Source of the DNA: Toxoplasma gondii ME49 | Lineage: Eukaryota; Apicomplexa; Conoidasida; Eucoccidiorida; Sarcocystidae | Direction: 5' to 3' | DNA length: 64,000 nucleotides | Assembly: GCF_000006565.2 (NCBI RefSeq) | Contig: NC_031472.1 | Location: forward strand, 2,598,227 to 2,662,226 | Notes under the pieces: model-generated | The model's database searches: none | The model's input: only the letters and a program-made list of their open reading frames with translations | What the model was told of the DNA's origin: nothing | Position numbers and translations under genes: made by a program | In this document: positions 11,418-22,500 of the stretch, one piece after another | Layout: each line of letters starts with the position of its first letter | Position numbering within the stretch: the stretch's first letter is position 1

Positions 11418-14400
11418 GCAGTTCGTCTGCAGGCATGGTGGCGGGCAGAGCAGGTTCGCACGTGTCTCCGTGCGACTAGTTGTATACGAGAGGCAAAACA
11501 TCCGTTCTTTCTCTCTGGTAGAACGGTTTTCCCAGAAAGAGAGTCGAGGGGTCTTGATGGGGGTCGACCATATCCGGTAGAAGTCTCTTCCTCGGATGCT
11601 CCAAAATCATTTGCTGCTAGTCGCCTGAAAAACTCCCCGGTTGCCGAGGCTGCCACAAAAATTCACCCGGGCTTTTCTGTAGAGGATGATGCGGTTGGAA
11701 AGAAAGGCACGAGTTCTTCGGGTAGGTCGTGTCTGCTGGCGGCGTCGTTGAAATGGGATGATGATCCCTGGAGCGCATGCAGCGCGGACACCGAAGCGGC
11801 CATATCGAGTTCGGCTGTGGTTGCAGCAATTTTTTCAGGAGCCCGGCGCTCATCGTCAACTTCGTGGAAGTCGCCACTGCACAGCGGAGACAACACAGGA
11901 ATCAAACGCGTGAGCAACGCCGCTCGTTCCGAAAGAGATGATTCAGAAAGCACTGGGAATGGAGAGGATCACACAAAGAAGGGGGAGCCTCGAGTCCGTG
12001 GTCTACCCATGTCCAAATTGGATAAAGGGACTTCTGGTATGCATGCAGTGGGAAGCTCTGTAATAAATGGACGCGAAAGCCAGCCCTCGTCAAGAACGCG
12101 GAAACAAACAAGCTTCGGAAAGATGGACAGCAGCCCTGAAAGTCTCTTTTCCAGGAGGACAGAGTTGCCGACGGCACTGGTGGAGAAAGAGGTGCTAGTG
12201 ACGCACGCGTTGCCTTTAGATCCGGGTACGGGGCTACGTGTGACGGAGAATGAAACATGGTCAGCAGCGGGACGGTGGATATCATCAGGGCATAGTAAAG
12301 AAGACGAGGGCCAGGTTGGCAGACGTCTCAGAACTGAAGTAACATCGAACAAGGGCACGCGTCAGAAATGTGAAGCAAGAGAGGTACGGCCTAGTGGTAA
12401 CAACCAGGGAAGCAACGGAACCGAACACACGTTTGGTTTTCGTATGCAACGTCGAGACAAGAGATCTATCGAAGACGCACACCATAGGGAGATCAAACAC
12501 TGGCACGAAGTGGGAAAATTCGAAGGACCACTCGAGATGACACAGCAAAGGCGGACCGAACATGGTACCGGCACGGGCAACGGGGTACGAAATCAAAATG
12601 AAATGAGAGGCCACATGTACAATGCAGCAGATGGCGAATTGCGAGGAACAGAACAATCCACGCTAGAACAAGCAGTCTGCAGGCCAACGGCACTTGCCAG
12701 GGAAAATACGTTGGAAGCCCCGAGCACACAGTGTGAGACAGCGGCAAAGCCGCTAGAGGAGACAGAACGTGGGAGACGGCAAGAGGAGGAGGAGGGTATG
12801 CGGAGAGAGGAAGAGGAGAGGAGACGCCGAGAGGCAGAGGCGAAGCGGCGAGAGGAGACAGAACGGAGTAGAAGGGAAGCGGAGGAGGAGGACGAGGGTG
12901 TGAGGAGAGAGGAAGAGGAGAGGAGACGGCGAGAGGCAGAGGCGAAGCGGCGAGAGGAGACAGAACGGAGGAGAAGGGAAGAGGAGGTAGAGGAGAGTGT
13001 GAGGAGAGAGGAAGAGGAGAGGAGACGGCGAGAGGCAGAGGCGAAGCCGCTAGAGGAGACAGAACGTGGGAGACGGGAAGAGGAGGAGGAGGGTATGACG
13101 AGAGAGGAAGAGGAGAGGAGACGGCGAGAGGCAGAGGTGAAGCGGCGAGAGGAGACAGAACGGAGTAGAAGGGAAGCGGAGGAGGAGGACGAGGGTGTGA
13201 GGAGAGAGGAAGAGGAGAGGAGACTGCGAGAGGCAGAGGCGAAGCGGCGAGAGGAGACAGGACGGAGTAGAAGGGAAGCGGAGGAGGAGGAGGAAGTGTG
13301 TGTGAGGAGAGAGGGAGAGGAGAGGAGACGGCGAGAGGCAGAGGTGAAGCGGCGAGAGGAGACAGAACGGAGTAGAAGGGAAGCGGAGGAGGAAGAGGGT
13401 GTTAGGAGAGAGGAAGAGGAGACGAGACGGCGAGAGGCAGAGGTGAAGCGGCGAGAGGAGACAGAACGGAGTAGAAGGGAAGAGGAGGTAGAGGAGAGTG
13501 TGAGGAGAGAGGAAGAGGAGAGGAGACGGCGAGAGGCAGAGGCGAAGCCGCTAGAGGAGACAGAACGTGGGAGACGGGAAGAGGAGGAGGAGGGTATGAC
13601 GAGAGAGGAAGAGGAGAGGAGACGGCGAGAGGCAGAGGTGAAGCGGCGAGAGGAGACAGAACGGAGTAGAAGGGAAGCGGAGGAGGAGGACGAGGGTGTG
13701 AGGAGAGAGGAAGAGGAGAGGAGACTGCGAGAGGCAGAGGCGAAGCGGCGAGAGGAGACAGAACGGAGTAGAAGGGAAGAGGAGGTAGAGGAGAGTGTGA
13801 GGAGAGAGGAAGAGGAGAGGAGACGGCGAGAGGCAGAGGCGAAGCCGCTAGAGGAGACAGAACGTGGGAGACGGGAAGAGGAGGAGGAGGGTATGACGAG
13901 AGAGGAAGAGGAGAGGAGACGGCGAGAGGCAGAGGTGAAGCGGCGAGAGGAGACAGAACGTAGTAGAAGGGAAGCGGAGCAGGAGGAGGAAGTGTGTGTG
14001 AGGAGAGAGGGAGAGGAGAGGAGACGGCGAGAGGCAGAGGCGAAGCGGCGAGAGGAGACAGAACGGAGTAGAAGGGAAGCGGAGGAGGAAGTGTGTGTTA
14101 GGAGAGAGGAAGAGGAGACGAGACGGCGAGAGGCAGAGGCGAAGTGGGGGGATAAAGATGAACCGAAGAACACAGTGGAACTGAACGGTCAAGGTGGACA
14201 CGCGAAGAATCAAAAGTTCAGGCAGGCGTTACATGAAAAGGAAGCAATAAAGGATATACGGCAGATGAAAGGGAGTTCTGCGGGTGGCGACGTCGAGGAG
14301 GTACTAGAGGGACATGTCAGTCCCAGACCAGATCTGGCAAGGACGAAAAAAATTGAGAACGGTACCCCAAACCCGGATGCCCTACGAGCACCGTCAGATA

Positions 14401-15068
14401 GATCAGACCCACCCCGGATATCTTTTTTCCTTTCCTCTTCTGCATACTCCCCCGTGACCGTCAGCAGCAATAGCAGCCGAGTACTAGCAGGTAGTTCAGA
14501 TGAAGAAGAAAATCTTCTCTCTCAGATTATTTGCAACAAGAAGGCAGAGTTGGAGGTTGCTGCGCCTCTGCCTCTACTTGCCGCGACAACAGAGGAACTT
14601 CCAGCTTCCACTTCAGCTATCAATGATTCGTCAGTAGGTGTCGGCGACATGGCCGTATCAGCGGAACAACTGTCCTTCGTAGATGGCCAGCGCCGGTATC
14701 ACCGGCGTAAGGCTCTGACAGGAAAACATCGGGCAGAGAGCGGCAGAGCAAGGACGTCGCCGATAGATATGTTTGAGATACAAGAACGCCAACGTGTGGA
14801 TGTAATGGTGTTGCCTCCCACGCGGGAAGACTCGGACGTTGCTATGCCGGATACAAGACAAATGGACTCAAGTTCCCATGTAATCGAACGTCACATGTAT
14901 CCGGTTTTGCCAGAGACGAAGAAATTTGGACGAATGCGACGTGTCCCTGTTGCGCACAATACCACAGTCCTTGGAGGTCGGGCGACTAGAACGGATAGCA
15001 GTTCTGGAGGTTTGGGTTTCTTTGGTCGGTTGCTACGAGATAGCGATACTAAGCGGTTCGATTCATAA
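11418..15068 (+). CDS. Glu/Arg-rich repeat protein; probable C-terminal exon of the giant repeat gene
   Basis: The frame is open from about 11415 to the TAA at 15066-15068, about 1216 codons. The order is a polar disordered stretch (to about 12750), then 14 copies of a highly charged repeat built on REETERSRREAEEE and EEEERRRREAEAKR (12753-14145), then a Ser-rich tail with a short acidic patch (SSDEEENLL, near 14500). The charge pattern alternates Glu and Arg in blocks of about four, as in single stable alpha-helices of the ER/K type and in caldesmon- or trichohyalin-like proteins, so a long rigid helix is likely. I do not recognise the protein. If the intron 10934-11417 is real, this is the C-terminus of the 60-residue-repeat protein. 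If not, a separate gene could start at the ATG at 11124 or 11748. Confidence 0.7.
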   Translation, partial: AVRLQAWWRAEQVRTCLRATSCIREAKHPFFLSGRTVFPERESRGLDGGRPYPVEVSSSDAPKSFAASRLKNSPVAEAATKIHPGFSVEDDAVGKKGTSSSGRSCLLAASLKWDDDPWSACSADTEAAISSSAVVAAIFSGARRSSSTSWKSPLHSGDNTGIKRVSNAARSERDDSESTGNGEDHTKKGEPRVRGLPMSKLDKGTSGMHAVGSSVINGRESQPSSRTRKQTSFGKMDSSPESLFSRRTELPTALVEKEVLVTHALPLDPGTGLRVTENETWSAAGRWISSGHSKEDEGQVGRRLRTEVTSNKGTRQKCEAREVRPSGNNQGSNGTEHTFGFRMQRRDKRSIEDAHHREIKHWHEVGKFEGPLEMTQQRRTEHGTGTGNGVRNQNEMRGHMYNAADGELRGTEQSTLEQAVCRPTALARENTLEAPSTQCETAAKPLEETERGRRQEEEEGMRREEEERRRREAEAKRREETERSRREAEEEDEGVRREEEERRRREAEAKRREETERRRREEEVEESVRREEEERRRREAEAKPLEETERGRREEEEEGMTREEEERRRREAEVKRREETERSRREAEEEDEGVRREEEERRLREAEAKRREETGRSRREAEEEEEVCVRREGEERRRREAEVKRREETERSRREAEEEEGVRREEEETRRREAEVKRREETERSRREEEVEESVRREEEERRRREAEAKPLEETERGRREEEEEGMTREEEERRRREAEVKRREETERSRREAEEEDEGVRREEEERRLREAEAKRREETERSRREEEVEESVRREEEERRRREAEAKPLEETERGRREEEEEGMTREEEERRRREAEVKRREETERSRREAEQEEEVCVRREGEERRRREAEAKRREETERSRREAEEEVCVRREEEETRRREAEAKWGDKDEPKNTVELNGQGGHAKNQKFRQALHEKEAIKDIRQMKGSSAGGDVEEVLEGHVSPRPDLARTKKIENGTPNPDALRAPSDRSDPPRISFFLSSSAYSPVTVSSNSSRVLAGSSDEEENLLSQIICNKKAELEVAAPLPLLAATTEELPASTSAINDSSVGVGDMAVSAEQLSFVDGQRRYHRRKALTGKHRAESGRARTSPIDMFEIQERQRVDVMVLPPTREDSDVAMPDTRQMDSSSHVIERHMYPVLPETKKFGRMRRVPVAHNTTVLGGRATRTDSSSGGLGFFGRLLRDSDTKRFDS
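12753..14145 (+). repeat. Glu/Arg-rich repeat array, 14 units of about 32-35 residues
   Basis: Each unit begins with LEETERG or REETERS and ends with REAEAKR or REAEVKR. Units of the LEETERG type occur as the 1st, 4th, 9th and 12th copies and are followed each time by a unit of the other type, so the array was built by copying blocks of several units. The DNA is almost pure GAGGA/GGCGAGA-type purine sequence on the plus strand. Confidence 0.93.
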
Positions 15069-18000
15069 GGGGATGAACTACGAGACGGATAGACAAGATG
15101 TTGCCAAAATCGTTATTTCTGTTGTTCCGGGTTGTGCCTGAAGCGGATGCTTCCACACCCACACAAATCCTTTACGTCCGGTAAAAACGCTGCAGCAGTT
15201 CACGAACAGCACGTGACCCGTCAAATATGGCACATGACAGTGATGACGTCTGTGACGCTCAGTGAACAGTGACGTCTCTTGATTTACTTGCGAGTGTCGC
15301 AAGTGTATGATTGGCAATTCCGGATGGACCTGAACTCAGAGGGGTTTCCAAATGTCAAATACAGAATAGACGTAGAACTTCGAGTGCTGTGGGTAAGGGA
15401 GTGTAGCAAGGTCGCCGTTGATAGTATTCGAAATCGGGAGCTACCTACAGCTATGTACCGGTTTTATTCGTTTTGAACACTGGGAGACACCATTGAGCTG
15501 AAAGACAGTCATCTCCGGTCTGTCGAGTTTTCCTTACCCTCACAGCAAGTCCAACTATTATCGTCACACCCTTCGTCCGGAGGGGCAAGCCATCCAGTGA
15601 GAGAGAGACCAAGCTTCTGTTGTTAGGGAGCGGTCTTCGTAGAGCTCGCTTCATGGTAAATGCTAGTTTGTTTCGAGTATTTGTGGTTGCTATACTGACA
15701 CTACTACACGGAAAACCTGTCTTGCCGAAACTTTGTTTTCTGCTTATCTTTCTCTTGGCAGTGCAGTACTTTCATCGTCGGACACTACTCAGTCTGCCCA
15801 TTTCCAACAAAGCACGTTACACCAGCAGAAATGCCGAAGGTGGTGGGGCGCCCTCTAAGTGTCTCTTTGTTGGATGCGTAACACAGTTGCACGCCGAACA
15901 CCCGTAGAGAACGAGCGCAACCTGTCGACCGGTGTGGCTACGTTTTTAAATCAGCAAAACGTTGTTTTGGGCGATCGTTTTGCTCTAGGTGTCTCAGGCG
16001 GTTCTGACATCGATCGGCACCGTTTCTACGACGAAGCTCGTTCGTATCGTGTAGCCATGAAAGACAAGACAGAGTGCCTCTCTGGATAAATAATACCCGT
16101 CGACAACAGAGAACGTGCGCAGATACAAATGCCCGTCCACTTTACATAACTTCACCAGATTCTGAATGGATTGACCATCAGTCTTGCAAGCACTGTCATC
16201 GATGAACCGCACGTTCGTGAGTATGTTGTAACCATTGCCACACAGCATCTATGCTTACGTACCTTTATTGCTCAAAACATGTGCAGCCCATCAGATCAGA
16301 TATCATTTTGCGGCACCACCCTTCGTCCCAGCACTTCCTCTGTTCGCTGCTCCGTGTCTCAAAGAAACATGCTCCTTTATTAATCGTTTGCAACGGGAGT
16401 GTTGACGATTCTTCGTATCTGACGTGACAAGTACATGCCTCCCTCGCAACTGTAGTGATTACTGGTGGTTCCATGTTGCCTCAATGGATCTTAGTCACCA
16501 CGAAGGCAACGTAAGCTTCTTTGTTCGCCTGCTTCGTGTTGCGCACCATGCTGCGAGACACGAAGCAGGTGCCCGTGGAGAGTTGATATATATCGGTAAC
16601 CACGTTGCGAACAGAATGCCGTACACAGCACGAAGATCACTATTACTGTATCAGTATGCAGATGTTACAAGGCTGTCTTGCGGCAGCATTTGACGACGTA
16701 TCGACCCTTAAAGTCTGGACCCAGATGCTACGGCATGCCCCCATTCAACATAATTGCTGTCATGGGCCCCTACGAGTGCGAGGCACTGCAAATATATCTT
16801 GCATGTTTTCAGTCAAATGTGGTTCAGCATCAACTCGCAAAATTCGGTAGCGGTCGCAAGCTCCATGTAGATTTTTGAGGGGGGGACTAAAAATGTTGTC
16901 TAGCTACTAAAGTGGGGACAGAAATCCAGCCAGACAATGGACAGAAGGCATCAGCGGAAATGGAAGGGAACGATTTGGCATTACTGTGACCGTCGTACGC
17001 TTCCCTGGAACTGTCCAGTCAAATTAGAGCTCAGCCCCTTTCGTATTGGATGTTACACGGAAGATAAAAGTTTTGCACTGCCGGAAATCGCACTTCCGTG
17101 TCATACACATTTCCCGCATTTCTGCTAGATATTCGGGCTTGGGCGCGTGCAAGACTTTTCAACTATCCTGATGTATGCAGTGTAACACGACTTGGGCAAC
17201 CACTGGTCACGAATCCGTGCGGAAGTCCAAATTGTGTGACACAGTGCACGGTGCTAATGCCAAGGGCTCAACTTGTATTCTACAGTACACCCACTGAATT
17301 GCTGTGCGGGACACAACGGATCCTGAAAACACCTACAAGGCGGATATGAGTACCAGTTTAACGCAGCTGCGAGGTCCTCCCATTCTTGGACATGGTCACT
17401 TCACTGGTTTGAGGCGGCATCATCTTAATTCTGTTTAGCATCGCTTACCGCCACCAATAACACTCAAAAAAACCTAATGGGTCGTATAGGACGGATCGGC
17501 AACCTTTTACACAGCGGATGTTTCAACTGTCAGTCAAACATTCACCCTGACCGAGGCGGCAGGGTACCAGTCACGTGCATCCTTGAACTTTTGGGTGGCG
17601 TTTGTTGAGAATGCAGCCACCTTTGTTTTCCTTGTTCAAGTCACCTGCTAACAGCAACTTGCAGCGAGACACCACGGAAAACAAGATCGCGATGTTGAAC
17701 GCACTTTCAACATTTAGGGTGCCATTACCACGAGCGATAGCCGGAGCTACTGCCCTACATCTGACGAACTCGGAGCAGTGCTGGTGTCAAGTGGGTAATT
17801 ACCTACGCCCCTTCCTTTCTCTGGTAGGGCTTTGGTATTTCACCCGTGACTGGAAAATGGGGCTCAGAAGAGCATCGATCGCATCTGTCTTGAAATCTTT
17901 TTTTGTCACTGCTTAGTTTCACTGAATCACTACGCTCTCCTTCTGGTAGTGCCCTGGGCTTCGTCATCAACAAGGTCCCGACGGCGCTTTTCAGCTACCC

Positions 18001-19591
18001 GCTCGCAAAGATGGGATCGACGTTATCGGCCAGCCTCCCAAATCAGCGTCCCGCTGTTTTCTCTCATGGGCTTCGATGCCGGATCGACTACAGGGTAACT
18101 CTAGAACTCAGATGTGGCTCAATTTCTTTCTCGAACCGTCCCGTTATGCCGACTGGAGCGATCCCTCAAGCGGTACCAAGTGGTTGTAAACAGGACATGC
18201 TAAAAAGGCTTGTCGCAAATACGGCTGACAGGTGCGGGTTCTAATACGAACGAATTCCCAGCGCGTGCCATGACGCCACCCCAGGTGGGTGGGACTCCGG
18301 AAGTTGTCCATCCTCGCCGGCTGTGTGCGCGCCGACGAATTCCACTCACCTCTAAGCGCTGTAGTTGTTGCTTAATCTTTGTTTTGTGAGGAACGTACAA
18401 AATGTTTGTGCGACCTCAGAAGAAGGGAAGCCGGCTGGAACTTCTTTCGATGCATCTCTACCACGCGCCGTCGCGCTTGGTTCTGCGTGCTGAGCTACTT
18501 GCCGGCAGCTCGCTCAGCGTCTAGGCTCTTGTAGTGTACTCCACCATATTTCCGTGTGTTGGATGACTTTTACTTTTCAGTAAACCACTCGTCAGAGAAA
18601 ACGCAAAACGCACCGTCTGATGGTTGTAAGGTTGAGTACCTCAAGTCCCAGCGGCCACAGTGTGTATGCGCGTCTTGTCGTGTCACTGTTCATTCTAAGG
18701 CCACCTTTTTTCCGCAGGGGGGGAGGAAGCTGTGTCGCTCACATGTGGCACAGGTATACTTTCTTCTTTAATCTGGTATAAACGATTCGTGACATGTTTG
18801 AAGGGTTCCTCACAAACAACGGCATCGGTTAGTTCAGCGAGTGACACTTTCTCCCGCGCTTCAACAGGGCTGTAGGCGACAAACCTCGTCATGGGTCTCT
18901 GTGCAATCTTCGAACTGTATCGCCATGTCCTTCTCTGTATTGCGTGCCTGTTTTGGAACGAAATTTAACGTCTTCGCTGAAGACGAGTTAGCCTGCTGCA
19001 TCGGCCGATTGAAATCGCGGTTTTTTGCCAGACAGCCCAGGGCGACGTGTTGTCTCTCGGCATGACTGCGCCCATCGCCAGTTCTGCGCGAAGAGGCTTT
19101 CATTGAAGACCATTCTGCCTGAAGGGCCCTGCCACCAATGATATGCGCAGCTCGAGATTTCGTGTTTCTACATTTTGACAGCGTACTTGCTGGACATGTC
19201 AAGCTGTTTATCGGGCTGTTAGCGGGTTCATACCGGCGGAGGACCTAACTGTCGACGTTACCTTTAGACGATGCGCTACGGTCCATGTGTCGCTGTAATT
19301 GCGACAGCATCAACTGCCATGCCTCAGCGGCGTCGTTTTTATTCAAAACAACTGCCCGTTTACAGTCCGCGCCCGGATAGTTTGCCTATCTACACCAAGA
19401 CTTCGTTGTTTCTCGCCGTTGTTTCAGTAGTTCGCGGCTGCTGTGCTATCTTCTTGGACTGCTTCAGCGCGCGGACCTTTTTGGTTCTTCCTTGCGGTCT
19501 GTGTGTTTCCTTGACCCTGGGTATCTGGTGACCTGACGTAGCCGCTGGTTTCTTTTACTTGGCATTGTAGTGAGAACACACGGTCGCCACT
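15069..19591. other. Coding-poor spacer, 4.5 kb
   Basis: Open frames here are short (at most about 113 codons), lack neighbours joined by splice sites, and do not look like conserved protein. It should contain the 3' UTR of the repeat gene and the promoter and 5' UTR of the FUSC-like gene. No RNA gene, tandem repeat or mobile element is seen. Confidence 0.6.
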
Positions 19592-22500
19592 ATGAAGCTT
19601 CTAAGGTTCCTCTGGCCGTACGGGGTGTCGTACCGTCGGCCAGAGGGACAAGAGGCAGAATGGACAACAGCTACGATTTTTCCAGCACAGTCGTCTGTCG
19701 CTGCCAATGTCGCGCGACGGTTCGAAAAGGGCATTCGTCTGGCGTTGGGAGGTGCGTTGGTGTACGTTCTCTCGATGATCGATATTCCCTCGCTTGACTA
19801 CTCTTTTCGGTATGTTGCTCCATTCGTCTACTGGGTGGTCGCCTCCCTCACGCCACCGTTCTGGAGTACTGTGCCACTCCTGCTTTTCGCTGGCTTGTTT
19901 TGTATCGTCTGCGTTTGCGGGTGTGTGAGCGCACTGGTGGCCTTGATGACCCTCGGCGACCCGCACGGAAAGATTGCAACAGTCCTTATATTTGCTCTGT
20001 TTGTGCTGTGGGCCCTTGGATTAAATGTGGGGAAGTACAAGGAGATGACCGTCATAGGTTCCTACATTTTCATGTATGTGATGCCGCTCGCAACGCTCAT
20101 TGCACTGCCATATGGTGTGGGAGGAGTTACGATTCCCATTTCCGCGGAGATCATCGCGAAAATGAAGGCTTTGCTAGAACAGGCAGCGGGAACGCCGGAG
20201 GCGTTGGAAGCGATCATTAAGGTTTTGGCTGGTTACTTGGGAGAAGACCCCGCGAGTGTACAGTCATTCATAGACAAGTTTTTTTCAGATCCGCGATTTG
20301 TTAACCTGATTATCCTGAAAATCAACGCCCAGACACACGCAAACGTGCCACTGTTTCCATTCAACGGAAAAATCGATCCCGTGGTCGTCCTGCAAAAGCT
20401 TGTAAAACTCTTTTTTTCGCTTTTCTCTGGAGACGAGCTCATCGATCTCCACTTCCCACTCAAAGACGTCAATGAACTAGATCCAGCGTATAACTGGCTC
20501 AATGGTGCTCCGTGCAGTGTGTACGGGACACTTAATTCGGGTATCTACGTCACTGTCGAGACGGGCCTTTGGTTAATCAATGTTCTCTGGACTGCCGACG
20601 GCCGAGTGGGCTTTCTGCGTAATCTCATTGCATTTGCTGCTCTTGGCTACGCCATTTGGATCCTCGTGATGCTCATACCTCCCATTCATCGGCAGCGCGA
20701 CGTCGTCCGGAGAGATATGGCAAACTGCACTATCAATATCAACCGGTGAGAATCAAGTAAAGCACATCCGAGCGGAGTAGGACCTTAGAAGCAGGTCCGG
20801 CTCCATCAATTTAGGGGGTCATGCTGAGCTGCCTCCATGGAAGAGCGACGCATTCACGCGTGTGCCTTGGTAAATTGTGGATGGAAGAACAGGATAGACG
20901 TTGTGTGCTGGATCGCCATGAAAAGACCCCGATATTGTTTTGACGGCATGTGCGAGGCTTAATGTGACCGCGTTTCCGATCATGTTGTTTTTCGGTTTGT
21001 TAAGCCGTGTCAAATCTTTTTTGACAAACCATGCGACAGGAAATCGTCTACATAATTCGTACCTCATTGGTTTTGTGCAACTTCTCTCGTGCTGCTCCGT
21101 ACAGATGCCTCCGAGCGACGCGAGAGGTACTTCACTGTTTAGAGGGTCCCCGAGGTCCAGTGGGGCAAGATGGAGGACGAAATGACTCGCGCTGTGCATT
21201 GAGTCCATCTGGACGGAGCAACGATCCCACCAGGCATCGTCCTGCTTGTCCGCCTGCCGGATCACCAACAGGCGCGGGTGGCGCCAGCAGCAATTCCCAC
21301 ACGGTCAATACGCCTTACCGTGGCTCGAGCCATCAAGAGGACAACTCAAGGGGAGGGTGTAAGAGTCTGGGAGTCTCGCATGGAACAGGGCTAGGTTCAA
21401 GCCCGTCGTACATAAAGGCAATCTCTTTCTCCTCAGCAAAATTTGTAGAGGCAGTCGTGCCGTTGAAGCAGTCCATTATTAAACTGACTGAGGATCAAAA
21501 GCGTGTGTTCATGTCGGCGATGGAGCCTTATATGCTTAGTGTAGGTCCAAGAGTTTTCGTGATGAAGGAGGTGAACGAGGTTCGGGAGCGGCTTCTTCAG
21601 TGCGCCACTTACGTGCAACAGCTTTGCAAAGTGCTGTTTGACGTTGTACGGACGAGCGTAGTTAGTAGTGAGTTCTCCATCTGGACACCGACAGTGTACA
21701 AAATTGAAGCGATCATCGCGAAGGCCGAGGAGCTTTACCAGACTTGTGGAGAGCTCATCATGATGCAGCCTGCAACAATCAACCGCGAAGGACAGCGTGA
21801 GATTGTGGATGAGAAGCTTGCACATCTGAAAGAGCTCGAGGCGCAACTTGCCAGTCTGCATCAGGAAATTAGTACTCTCGCGAACGAAGCAACTGACAAA
21901 GTTTTCTACGAGTTCGGCGGTCCTCCTCGGTCTACTGAAGACGATCAGTTGTCCAGTCGACGTCGTTCTCCCTCGGCCTCCCCAGCCTCCAATGTTGACA
22001 CACCATCGCCAACTAGCCCAGTAGGCCCGAAGAAGATCCAAGACATGGAAGCAGCCCGTCCAGCGCAGCCGACGACTCAATCAGAAGGCGAGTTCGGCTC
22101 ATCGCCGCCGAGTCTTCTCGAAGCGGGTATCCCAGCCCCCCAAGAAAGTCCTGAGGTTGTTGGGCATCTCGAGTCATTTGGATCGCCGTCAAGGCAACAT
22201 GATCCAACTGAGGGGGTTGCTGGTGCTGTGGGTCCGGTAGATGGAGCACCGCCAAAACGTGGAAATTCGGAGAGGTTTGAGGGCAGGCAGGGTACTGATG
22301 GAGTTGCGGACGCAAGGACGCGGCGATTTCACACTCACGTGGGTCACAAATGCGTCTCGAAGTATTCGACATCTTTTGCTTCCTTAGACCAGAAGGAGGC
22401 GCGAAACGTCAGCAGGACGATGGACCACATGCCGTTATCGATGGCACTTATTGCCAAGTACCATGCGGCCTATAAGGAGCCGGTAGCTCTGGCGAGGGCT

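Noticed and set aside
12593..14173. Ser/Arg/Leu-rich minus-strand frame of 526 codons
   Set aside because: Reverse complement of the Glu/Arg repeat; the codons are simply those opposite GAG, AGA and CGG. No start or splice context supports it.
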